Notes under the pieces: generated by a model | Seen by the model: the letters and a program-made list of their open reading frames with translations, nothing else | Told to the model about the DNA's origin: nothing | Database searches by the model: none | DNA from: Isoetes taiwanensis | Taxonomy: Eukaryota > Streptophyta > Lycopodiopsida > Isoetales > Isoetaceae | Assembly: GCA_021234155.1 (NCBI GenBank) | Contig: JAJEKV010000096.1 | Location: 2,169,678-2,233,677, forward strand | DNA length: 64,000 bases | Reading direction: 5' to 3' | Part shown: one piece after another, positions 23,016-34,092 of the stretch | Layout of the letters: each line of letters opens with the position of its first letter | Numbering within the stretch: the first letter of the stretch is position 1 | Position numbers and translations under genes: made by a program

Positions 23016-26000
23016 TGCCCTCTAACCGGGTTTTTATTTTATTATTCTTGGCTATAGCATCACTTGACTAACTTGATTCTGTCTTTTATAGTCCTTATAT
23101 CGACCAGCTAGTACATGTTTGGGAACAATGGAAAGACCCATTCATTGAAGAAAGGAGGCGAGAAGAGAGTGATAATATCACTTGGACAGACTAGTGCGTG
23201 GCCTATGAAGACCTCCTCGTACAAAATTATGTCTTCTGTAAGTTGCTCCCGTGGCTTGGAGAGTGATACACATGACATTTGCACTAGTGGTCCGTGTGTA
23301 AAGACGATGTAATTGTTGTGAGAACATAGCCACTATGGTCTCTTCACCCACTATAATATGTATTGTAATGAGCCCATTTATAAATATAAAGTATCTCAAA
23401 ACTAGTATTTCCTGGGGATTAAGTAAACAACTTGCTTTATTTTTGTTGGAGTTTGTGACTTCTTGTCTACCCATCCAAGACAAAAGAGCCAAAATATCCT
23501 GGTAAAGGAATTCACCCTCACATGAAAAAACTCTTATTTTGAACGACAAATAAGCCCCAAAATGCTTCACACGCCCTTTTCGTAAAATAAAAAGGGTTCC
23601 AAAAGAAAATGGAACCGCACATGACCCACTTTGATTAAATGCGACTTTTTGGTGATTGTTACCCTTTCATATTGTTATATTCTATTACATTTTTGGGAGG
23701 GAGTTTTATTTGGGTGGATTTTCTTTTATAACTACAATGTCTTAGGTTATCTCATTGGGTTCCACCTCAAATTTGTGACTAATATTTTTTGTGAGAGAGT
23801 TTTATTTGGGTGGATTTCCTTCTATAACTACGATGTCTTAGGTTATCTCATTGGGTTCCACCTCAAATTTGTAGCTCTTGGCCTTGTCATCAACCTTGGC
23901 TCCTCGAACTTCAAATTGCCTTTGACTAATCATAAATCCATCCTTCGCTTTGCCTAGTTCTCCTCTCCGTTATCCATCTCGACCTCCTCCGTTATGTTTT
24001 TTACTTTGATCCTATTGAGTTTGGAACATTGCAATTCCATGACAAACTTTGATATTTACTTCAACTTTGGTTTTCGTGCAGGCGATCGCGGCTCTCCTCA
24101 AAGGGTTTTGGTGGAACATGTCCTTCTATATATGGTTGAATTCTGGGGCCTAGTGCTGTTCCTTGCTACCTGGAATGACTTGGAGCAGGTGCAGGAAAAG
24201 CCTATTTGGCAAGGGCATTAGGAGTGAAATCCAAGATCTCATATCAAATCTTTTGCAAAGAGACATATTTCTTGCCTCTTCGAGAGGGCAGCTCTTGATC
24301 GCCACATCTACTTTCGGAAGGTGGGCATCATGGACAATGGTTGCTTTCCCAACCTAACTTACACCACGCCAATGGGATCGCAATGCCACAAGGTCTACTG
24401 AAAAGACAAGAGAGCTTCATGGCTAACCTGATAGAATGTGTAGAAGTACGGGTGCATATAGGTGCAAGCAGAAGCAAATTGCCATAGCTTGAGGCGATAC
24501 CTTGATGCCTTCTTCTTGAGCAATCTTTGGAATGCCAGTAAACATGGTATTAACTAATAAAGGCCCGGTGTTCTTTGGGCATAGGTTGGAAGTCTGTAAA
24601 TGTTTTGCCTGCATAGATGATATGCATGCATGCACCTACCATCTAAACTGCACATACCTAAAACTGCAGCGAACCTAAATCTTAAGCCTAGCATGGAATC
24701 TTGACCATCTTGCACTGACAAACATTTCTTAGAAAAAAAATGTGAAAAATAGAGAATTCCTCCTTTTAAATTACGTCATTCGAGAAACTATGGAAGATGC
24801 GGCATGATCATATAGGGGATAACAGTTGCATGTTGCAGCACATATAGGTTGTGTGTCAATATTGACTTTTGATTTTTGTAGGGGCATGTGTCAATGCCTT
24901 TGCCCTAATGTAGGGCATAGGCAGTTGTCTACGTTCAATACAGTAAGAATAATTACATATATCAACCACTAAGAATGTTCTTTTTATATTTCAAGTTAAT
25001 TCTCCATTATTTTCTTATGTTTTAGCAAATTGCCCACCTTTGGTGGCACTCCATTGCATTGGCTAAGAATTGGTCTACATTGCATTAGCTAGAAATAGTA
25101 ATAGTGCCCAGCATTGCCGGGCTAATGTTGAGACCCGTTAATGAACTTAGTCAACTCAATCAACATAACCCGCAATGTTCATAGGACAACATTGCTGGGC
25201 TGATAGCCAATTAAATTCTCCTCTACGTTTATATTATGCAGCATTTCAGCTTACCAAACAGGAATCGCTTTGTATAGATTATTTTTAATTATAGGGGACA
25301 GTACCCCGGATGGCTAAGCACAATTGAGTACAACGGAATAGTAATCAAAAATGACTCATCTCAGATATTTCCTACATCCACAGTTCTTTTTGTTTCACTT
25401 TGTACGGCCATTTAAACTTCAATAAAAACAAAGGCTAGATTTGTCACGCTTGTGCTTACAAATGGGACTTAGATCATACTTCCAGCAGCTTGTAATGTCC
25501 AAAATTAGATATTAAAGTTCTAATCTTGCGCCTTCTTTAAATAGAACTTATTTGGAAGGCATGAGATCAAGCCAATTCAGCATTCCATATTGTGATGCCG
25601 CTTTGTAATTTTTGTCCATCTACAATATTACTTCGTTATGACACATACCTATTGGGCGGATGCAACTAAGCTGCGCAAAGATCGGATATAGTTGTAGCAA
25701 ACGCAAAAATTGGCATCGTTGCAGAGGATGTAGCATCTCTTCCTGCATTCAAGATGGGGCATAATATCATATGAGCATCTTGCATTAAAAGTAGGGCAAA
25801 ACCTGTTCGAATATATGCAATCATTTTGTTCCTACAGAAAGCAACCATTCTTTTCCCATAAAGATCTACTCGTTGCATCCTCCGGTGGACAATATGGCTA
25901 AAGAATTCAATATTAACAGATTCTACTGGCGCACTGATGCATCACATGCTAACAAACCATAGCACAACAATGACTGCAGGCAAAATCTGCAAGCCATAAC

Positions 26001-26400
26001 AAACATATAGATTACAAATACTGCATAATTTTACCTCCTTAAAGAGAGCCACGAAATCAAGCCAAATCGCATGCTCCCTTTTGTATAAATTAATCACATG
26101 TCCAAGTAGCAATGATGAGTCTAATAGATGTAGAGATGCCCAAACCTTCTTTGGAAGATGAATCAGCAAAGTCTTGAATAATTGAAAGAGTTTTTGTAAG
26201 ATGTTTTATTTGTATCATCCGCAGTTGCCCCATAACACATAATCTGAAACTTGTATGCCAGCCTCTTCTGCTTTCTTAATGTAGACATGAGTTATCCTTT
26301 GCTCCTTTTCCACCCTTGCAAAATACCCGCAGTTGCCACCGTACCTCAATTCGAAAGTACCCACCAAACCCCGTCCATGTGCTAACTTTTAGCATTACGT
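23015..26400. other. Non-coding stretch with a roughly 105-bp tandem duplication
   Basis: A segment containing gagttttatttgggtggatt is present at about 23699-23790 and again at about 23803-23880, both copies including tcttaggttatctcattggg. Open frames here (for example plus 24163-24357) show no domain I know. The rest, 24.4-26.4 kb, is AT-rich with no supported feature. Confidence 0.45.
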
Positions 26401-29400
26401 TTACACGCTTGAAAAAGCAAGAAAGAAGAATGAATCTGTTGAGATTCTTTATGCTGGAAAAAACAGAAAACAAGTGTGTTCAAAAGGTTCTTGTTATCAT
26501 TGCCATGAGATGGGGCATATTAAACCTAACTACTTGCTACAATTGTGGAGGAAAAGGGGACGTACTTCTGGTGTACACTTTGCTAGGGAGGAAAAAGAAG
26601 TGTTTGAGAAGGAAGATGAAGCTTCAGATGACGAGGTAAATATTATTTGCTCAATACTTGATTCTAATGAAAGATCTAACTGCAAAAATGATGTCATTAT
26701 AGTTGATAGCAGAGCTGAGAGATCAGTAGTACGATTTACTGATCTTCTTAAGAACATGAGTGCTGAAAAATCCAGAAATATGCAAGTTGGAATGGGCAGC
26801 TCCAATCTGTAGAAGGATGTGGCTTGATCTGCAAGGAAATGTTGTAGACATTAAAAATGTGTTTTGTGTTCTAGGCTTGATAAAGAATTTGATTTTTGTG
26901 TATCAACTGGTAGATTTTGGCCACAAACTTGTCTTTGATGACAAAGCTTGTAAAGTTTTCATGAATAATGAATTGATATTTTATGCCAAACGTGTCGGAA
27001 ATTTGTTTCAAATGAATAATATTGCTCCTGATAGCATTAATGCAGTTGTGATATATGGTGCAGAAGTTTGGCATAACAGGTTGGCTCATACACATTTGAA
27101 CAATGTAAAATACATGTCTAAAAAGGTGCTTATCAATTGTACGAAAGAGACAATTGAACAAAAGTAGTTCTTATGTGAAGGTTGTATGCTGGGCAAGATT
27201 AGTAGACTTCCCTTCACAACATCAACACATAATGAAAGAAATATTAAAACTGATCCACGCAGATCTGTGTGGACCCCTAATGTGAGAGGACGTACTGGAA
27301 AGAGATATTTCATCTCTTTTATTGACGATTTTAGTCGAAAATGCAAATGCTATTGCTTGACTAGAAAATCTCAAGCTTTAGATGCTCTTAAACTGTTTGT
27401 AACAGAAATTGAAAGGCAAACTGACAAGAAAGTGAAATGCATCAGATCAGATAGAGGTGGTAAGTATCTCTCTGCTAAATTCAAGCATTTTTGCAATACT
27501 AGAGGAATTAAAAGGCAGGTAACTTGCAGATTTACCCCTCAACAAAATGGGGTGGCCGAACGGAAAAATAGAACTCTATTAGATGCCATTAGATCTATGC
27601 TGAAGTATTCAGGTCTTCCAAACAATCTATGGGAAGCAGCACTCAAGACTGCAGTCATGATCCAAAACAAATTGCCTTCTAGAAGCTTGCATGGAAAAGT
27701 ACCTGATCTTGTATGGTCAAAGCACCTGGAAAATGTGGATTATGACATGTTAAAAGCATTTGGCTGCTTAGGATATATTCACATATCAAATGAACTCAAA
27801 AAAAAGCTTGATGATAAAGCCGACATAGGTTAGCTAGTTGGGTACGATGATGAGGCAAAGGGATATAGATGCTTATACCCAAACTAAACAAAATAATTAT
27901 CAGTCAAAATATTATACTTGATGAAGGAGTGTTCTACAGAAATAGACACAACGAAATGAAAAGCAATATGCAAGCTAATTCTGAAACTGTCAAGAAAATA
28001 GAAGTGGATTTTAACTCTGATGATGAACCAAAGAACATCGAAGCAGAAAAGAATGTAAATGCAAATACAGCAGATTCAAATCAAAATGCAAATGCAAATT
28101 CCAGATGAAGAACAGGTTAAGAATGCTGAAAAGGTTCGAAAATACAATACTCAAGTTGAAAAATTGAAAGAGAGTACAAATTATCAAGAAGAGAAGTATG
28201 GCAGATCAGAAAGCGGAAAAAGCAAGAGGTTAATGAATATCCATGATGACCCAAAAGTTACAGTGGCCTTGTTAGAAGATGTATCAATACCAACAACATT
28301 TGAGGAGGCTATTGCATCAAAGGAAAAGGATAAATGGATAGCTGCCATGAATGAAGAAATGGAGTCATCCATAGGCACATGAACTTATGAGTTGGCTGAA
28401 TTCTCAGAATATAAGAATGTAATAGGGAATAAGTGGATCTTTAGAGTTAAAACAGGGGCTGAGGATATCAAAGGTACAAGGCCAGGTTGATAGCACAAGG
28501 TTTCACTCAACAAAAGGGAAAGGATTATGAAGAAATATTTTTACCAGTGGTAAAGCTAACTAAATGCGGAATGTTGTTGTCCATGGCAAATGCTTTGGAT
28601 TGGGAACTTCATCACATGGACGTCAAAACAGCGTTTCTTAATGCCAAATTAAATGAAGAAATATATATGAAGCAGGCCCCTGGTTTTGAACAAGGTAAAA
28701 ATAAGATATGGAAATTACATCGAAAGCAAAAGATATCACTGATTAAAACAATCTCGGGGAATGGTATATGGATAAATTCTTAAGAGAACGAGGGTCTTAC
28801 AAGACTTCAAAATGATAGCAGCTTTTATACAAATATCAAGACAGAGAAAAGGTATGTATCATTGCTTTATATGTTGATGTCAGATAATGCCGATCCACTA
28901 GCATAAAATGCATGAATTATTGCAAAAGAAATTCTAAAGAAGAGATTTCAAATGACTGATCTAGGAGAATTGAGACATGGTTTCTAGGAATAGAGGTGCA
29001 TAGAAATAGAGATCTGAGAACTCTAAGGCTGAGTCAAAGTAAAAACATTCTGAACATGCTCAAAAAATTTAACATGCAACATGCAAAAACTGTGAAAACT
29101 CCTATAGTTCCAGGGCATAAACTTTCAGCTGATAACATTCGTACAAAGGAGGAGATAGAAGAAATGTCAAACATCCCATACAGGGAACTTATAGGATGTC
29201 TCTTGTATTTATCAAACAATACAAGACTAGACATAGCTTATGTTGTGAACATGTTTAGTAGGCATTGCCATGATGCAGGGAAAGTGCATTGGCATGCTGG
29301 AAAAAGAGTGCTCAGTACTTAAGAGGCACCATGAATTTTGAAATCACATATAATGATCAGAATTTGATTCTATCTGCATACAGTGATGCTGATTGGGGTG

Positions 29401-29894
29401 GAGATTTGAGCACACGAAAATCAACTAGCAGTTATGCAATATTCTTTGGAGGTGGGACAATTTGTTGGAGAAGTAAAAAGCAAAGTGTAGTAGCATTATC
29501 ATCTGCAGAAGCAGAATATGCTGCAAGCTCACTTGTCTTTAAGGAAATTGCATGTTTAAGAAGATTGGCCAATGAACTGGGTATACATCAAGCAGATCCT
29601 ACAATAAGTATGACTGACAGTTTGAGCTGTATGGCTATATTTAAAAACCATGTTTACCATGAAAGAAATATTGAACTCTCACTACATTTTATCAGAGATC
29701 TTGCTGAGAAGGGATATATATATCAGAATGGAATATGTGCACATTAGTATGCAGATCGCAGATAGCTTCACTAAAGCTTTGGTTGAAAGGAAATACACAC
29801 AGTTCGGAGAAAGCTTGAAAGTGATTGAAGAAGACACTACTGTATAACAATCAGAATGTTCAAAGTATGCAGAAATATAAGATGAAAGGAGGAG
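26400..29894 (+). pseudogene. Ty1/copia retrotransposon polyprotein, 5'-truncated and broken
   Basis: The domain order is gag end, protease, integrase, reverse transcriptase, RNase H, as in copia. The gag zinc knuckle reads CYHCHEMGHIKPNY (26489-26533), with the last Cys changed to Tyr. The protease motif is VDSRAE in place of DSGA (about 26700). A GAG-pre-integrase part follows (26870-27160). The integrase (27186-27833) keeps RSDRGG and GVAERKNRTLLDA, but its first Asp lies in another frame. Reverse transcriptase parts include MDVKTAFLNAKLNEEIYMKQ (28615-28680), and the YVDD box is degraded to LYVDV followed by a stop (about 28878). RNase H (29289-29747) keeps SAYSDADWGGD and SSAEAEYAA. Frameshifts and stops make it inactive. 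No 5' LTR is found. Confidence 0.9.
29883..29894 (+). promoter_or_regulatory. Polypurine tract of the copia element
   Basis: The sequence tgaaaggaggag sits directly before the TGTTGG that starts the 3' LTR, the expected place for the plus-strand primer of reverse transcription. Confidence 0.7.
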
Positions 29895-30373
29895 TGTTGG
29901 ATATCATGGGTTCACTTTTACATTTCTTATCATGATGATTCAGACCTATAATTCCTAAGGTTAAACATTACAAATAGTATGCCACTTGGACGAATGAAAA
30001 ATTGGCAAGAAGATTCGTATGAAATTTAGGAAAGGACCTTACCGATCGGATTGTTGGTTTGCCGATCTGAGCATTCACCATAAATTGGAGTTGGATTGAT
30101 CTAATGATGTGTAGGGATGAAATTCGGCTAAGGAGGAGCTGTTCCGGGATCATACAAGTGTGATAGAAGTTCAAAGTTCATAGTCAAATAAGCTACAGTG
30201 TTCTGCTTGAGACCATTAAAACAAACTTGTATTATTATATTTTAGTTTGCATTTTGACATAGGTTGGGGTTTTGAAATAATAGTATTTGTCTTGCTATAC
30301 TATTTCTTGAATTGAGTTGATCTGAGAATATCAAGTGAACTCTAATTTCTTCAATTATAATATAATACTAACA
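29895..30373 (+). mobile_element. 3' LTR of the copia element
   Basis: The LTR begins TGTTGGATATCATGGG just after the polypurine tract. It plausibly ends at ataatactaaca, giving about 479 bp with TG...CA ends. The right end is judged only by the CA dinucleotide and copia-like context, because there is no 5' LTR to compare. Confidence 0.6.
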
Positions 30374-31830
30374 TAGAACTTGAAGTTATTTCTGTTTTGA
30401 GCTTTTCGTTTTTTGTAGATAAATATTTGTACAGAAACACACGTGTCATGTTCACTTACTTCAAAGGTCCTGCATTGCAAAGGACACTATTGTCACGTCT
30501 AATACTATTGGCAATTTTTCGTTATATTACAATAAATTCAGAAAGCAAGCATTTTTTCCATTTTCAATAGAGCCCAATCCTGTATAAGAAGCCCACTCAA
30601 GTGGCTTGCAGATTCTTTTTGTAGTCGACCATATAAAGCTTTGTTATTGCCTCCTACCTCAAATTGCCAATGCCATAAGGTGATCATAATTCGAATGGGA
30701 AGCTAAGAAGACACAATAACAACATAGGTTATTCTACAATTGTAAATAAGCTGCAAAACAAAATATGTAAACAACACAAAGCTTACAACCTAACCCAAAG
30801 CAAGCATCCAATGGTGGAGCCATGACAAGTGCATTCAGTGCAGTCCAAATACACTCAGAAATAAAGAAGAATAGAAAGAGAACCATGCTAAAAAAAATTG
30901 CAGAATCATTTTTGCTATTCCATTATGGGAGTCTTGATTAAAGCCTTATTTTTAGGGATCTTTCCTTTAATGTTTTAACATTTGTAACATCTTTTGAATC
31001 CTTCTTTTTTGGGCTTGTAGGCTTTTGGGTTTTTAATATCTATAAAATTCCATTTTCTTTGCAACTTAGTAAAGTCTCATATTCTTCATATGCCTTGCAT
31101 GTTGACTTTGAGTGGCTCATATCCTTCTTGTGTCCTTGATTGGTATTGCATGCTGTCGGAGGAGGAGATATGACGTCATGCATACCTTTTATTTCTTTGT
31201 ATATACCTAAGAATAGCCATGGAAAAATGCAGGGCTTCGACCTTCCAGATTTAAGATCTTTAAGCTTAGGGTACCTATAAAGGGAGTAGAGCAAGGAAAA
31301 GTTTTAGAAATTGTTATCTCAAGAAGTCCACCATAGCCTAGCTTATAAACTGTTACTTCAAGGGCCGCAGCTCGCCAGCATCAGCGCTTCAATCGCCCTC
31401 TTTTTTTCTTAAATCGGTACGGTGCCCTCGAACCCTAAACGTCCAAACCATTTTCCTTCTTTTTAGCATATCTGGGACTGTTGAATTGGTATAATCGCTA
31501 GGGCATGATCCATGACACACCTACAACATTATAATATAGGATATAGGATAAAGGTGTGCTGGTGGGTTGCAAAAGCAGGCGTCCGGACCCATGCTAAGAG
31601 CACTCATATAGCACCTGATATGGCTGCTTGTTTATGGTGCTACCGGTGCTATTGGATGGTAATTAGATAATTATTAGAAACATGTAACAACTCCAATGAA
31701 TGACAAGTGGAATAATAGGGTAGAATAGTAGGTGCACATTGCTGATGGTGAGTGTTGGGATCGCTTTTTTTTTTCATACCACCAGCATACTTTTTCCCTA
31801 TAGGATCTTTTATATTATAAAGATAGCATA
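30374..31830. other. AT-rich stretch, no gene seen
   Basis: I find no conserved coding sequence, repeat or RNA gene. Short open frames (for example minus 31040-31294) have no recognisable features. Confidence 0.4.
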
Positions 31831-31833
31831 AAT

Positions 31834-32857
31834 AAGTATGTATGTCATGTTGGTGGATACCTGTGGAAAATAATCTTCCACTTTGTGCCTCGGTTCATCC
31901 ATTAACTCAACGGCGCTGGAGGTTAGCAGGAATCTTGACAGTTGCAGCTTGGTATGATTCTGGCCAGTTAGCGACATGGGAAATCTTTCAAACAAAATTC
32001 TCATTGTCTCGATGGGACAGACCTATTTGGCAAAAGATTGCTGGTACTCTGCCATTGGTTGCTCTAGAGGATATTGAAGGGTGCATGTGGGTTTCCCACC
32101 AGAGTGTTCACGAGCATAGGTTTGTGAACTCTATATATAGGCTGCTTGTCAATAGTGATATCCTTCCGCCATCCACTAGGTGGTCCCTTCAACTTTCACC
32201 TCATAATTGGAGACGTATGTGGGCTTGGGCTTGGGATAAATTACTCCATCCTAAGGTGGCGGTGCTTTGGTGGCAGATTCTTCACAGATGCCCTCGAGTG
32301 AACGTGCTTGTCCACAGATTTGATCCTCGAGTGTCAGCACTCTGCCCACTGTGCAAGCAAAGGGACGAGACCATTGAGCATTGTTTCTTTTTATGTGTTC
32401 ATCTCCAGCCTGTTTGGTCTTGGTTGCTTTCTCTTTTTCATGTGACATTGACAAGTCAGCAGGTGCTTCTGGCTATTTATCCGGATGCTTGGAATAAGTT
32501 GCGGAGCCAAGCATTTCATTTAGCATCAGGATGGTTGTTGTGGTCCATCTGGAAGCGTAGAAGACTGTGTATCTTTCAGGGTTTGGATATTCCTCCTGCA
32601 GTTGTCCTCCAGGACGCACAAGCTAGAATCGCTAAGGCATACCATTGTTCTTCGCTTGCGTCTGCCAAGCGACAGTTGATATTTGAGTCCTATCTGAGTG
32701 TGCTGTCTTATGCATAGGCTGGTGGTTCTACTCAGTAGATCATGATTATCCTCTGAGACTTTATTCCCGCCTCTACATTTGTATTTTGCTTTTGGCTTGG
32801 AGTTTCAATAAAGTTTGTCGTTCTTCAAAAAAAAAAAAAAAAGTATGTATGTCATGT
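31834..32857 (+). mobile_element. 5'-truncated LINE insertion with 17-bp target duplication
   Basis: The 17-bp sequence AAGTATGTATGTCATGT occurs at 31834-31850 and again at 32841-32857. The insert between them ends with a run of about 15 A, and a polyadenylation signal aataaa lies at about 32808. These are the signs of target-primed reverse transcription. The inserted body is about 990 bp including the A tail, so only the 3' part of a LINE was copied. The perfect duplication suggests a fairly recent event. Confidence 0.9.
31842..32717 (+). CDS. LINE reverse transcriptase C-terminal region with zf-RVT domain (partial)
   Basis: An uninterrupted frame of 291 codons covers the C-terminal part of a plant LINE ORF2. 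The zf-RVT (PF13966-like) section runs from about residue 120 to 220. It includes HPKVAVLWWQILHRCPRVNV and a metal-binding pattern CPLCKQRDETIEHCFFLC. The reverse transcriptase catalytic core is missing because the insertion is truncated. The first ATG lies inside the left target duplication, so the reading start is created by the insertion site. The protein could not drive retrotransposition. Confidence 0.8.
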   Translation: MSCWWIPVENNLPLCASVHPLTQRRWRLAGILTVAAWYDSGQLATWEIFQTKFSLSRWDRPIWQKIAGTLPLVALEDIEGCMWVSHQSVHEHRFVNSIYRLLVNSDILPPSTRWSLQLSPHNWRRMWAWAWDKLLHPKVAVLWWQILHRCPRVNVLVHRFDPRVSALCPLCKQRDETIEHCFFLCVHLQPVWSWLLSLFHVTLTSQQVLLAIYPDAWNKLRSQAFHLASGWLLWSIWKRRRLCIFQGLDIPPAVVLQDAQARIAKAYHCSSLASAKRQLIFESYLSVLSYA

Positions 32858-32944
32858 ATCAAACCTTAGATTGGACGAACGAGATTAGCTATCCGATTGG
32901 GTGGTCAACAACAGAGATTCACTCACTTCAATCCCACAGTTAAG

Positions 32945-33112
32945 AAGTTTTGGAAGGGGGAAAGGGAAAAGGGCAAAAGAGAAAAGGGGAAAGAGAAGAA
33001 AGGGGAAAGGGAAAATGGAGGGGGGAGAGGAGATTGAAAAGGAAAAAAGAGAAAATGGAAAGGGGAGGAGGGGCGAGGATTGAAAACAGGAAAAAACAAA
33101 GAAGGAAAGGGC
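32945..33112 (+). repeat. Polypurine tract (A/G-rich, about 165 bp)
   Basis: Nearly pure purine on the plus strand, with many gggaaa and ggaggg blocks and few interruptions. Such tracts can form triplex or G-rich structures. The open frames across it on both strands are compositional artefacts. Confidence 0.8.
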
Positions 33113-34050
33113 TGCATCTGTAGGACCACCTATCTGAAAAAGCAAGACATTTGTACATGCCAGAATTCTTAAGCAAAACATAAGATGCTCCTTTGTCCGA
33201 AATTATATTAGCTCAATCTTCAAAACTATTATTTTAACTATCCATTTTCAACAAAAATATGAAACAATAAAGAACTTTCTGTGTTGATAGAGTGTCGTAT
33301 AAATTCAAAATGACGATCGCTTTGTTAATCATAAAGATTACCTGGAATTATGACTAATTTTATACTGGCCGGCTGTGCCTTAGTTATTCAACCCCTAGCT
33401 TTTCCTTTACAACAACGACCATTTGTCCAGAGCAAGAGAGAATAAGATCATTTAGGAGCTAAAATTCTGAAAAAAGCAACCCATAACTAAAAGCTTGCAC
33501 ACAAATAAGCATGATTTGGCATTAGATTTGCTTGTACTTTTTTAGAATGGGGGATGCTATGTAGCCGAAAAGAGTAGCATGCAAGATGCATGGAACATCT
33601 ACCCGCGAAATATGGCCCGAAAAGTAGTAAAATATATAAATGTTTATGTTTCACTTTGCTAGAAATAAAGTGTTTTAGCAACCCAAAATTTATGCCATGT
33701 ACGCAAAATTCACAGCTTTTAATTGTTTATATTCGCTCCTTTTGTTTTGACAAATATCTTTGTAAAATGTATATTGGATGACATTTGACCTATGATGTTT
33801 CAAATACCTGAATCTTAATATGTTTAGTTGCTTCACCAATTATTCACATGCCCACTCTTGGAAGTAACTTGTTGCTTCAACTGTGATTTCGGAGCAAAAC
33901 ATGCTCATGCATGGAGCATTGAGGTATGTTAGGAATCTCACATGGGTAGCAACTATCTTATGTAGTTATAGAAAAAAGAAGATTAACTTCAACTTTTGGC
34001 ATCTCTCAATTGTGCCATGCCACATGTCACAGTCTCTTTGAAGGGATTTG
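33113..34050. other. Upstream region of the FAD oxidase gene
   Basis: AT-rich DNA with no coding signature. It would hold the promoter of the gene at 34093; I can point only to the TATA box. Confidence 0.4.
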
Positions 34051-34053
34051 CAT

Positions 34054-34060
34054 TATATAA
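34054..34060 (+). promoter_or_regulatory. TATA box of the FAD oxidase gene
   Basis: The sequence tatataa lies 33 bp before the chosen ATG at 34093. Transcription starting about 30 bp downstream would leave a very short leader, so the true start of translation could be the next in-frame ATG at 34132. Confidence 0.5.
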
Positions 34061-34092
34061 GAGCAAAAAACATGCACGGATAGGGAAAAAGG

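Noticed and set aside
25942-26169. Minus-strand 75-codon frame at 25.9-26.2 kb
   Set aside because: It is short, with no domain and no neighbouring coding support; random expectation explains it.
32901-33181. Proteins encoded by the purine tract near 33.0 kb
   Set aside because: They are low-complexity Lys/Glu/Gly or Phe/Pro/Ser strings produced by the tract on either strand, without domains.
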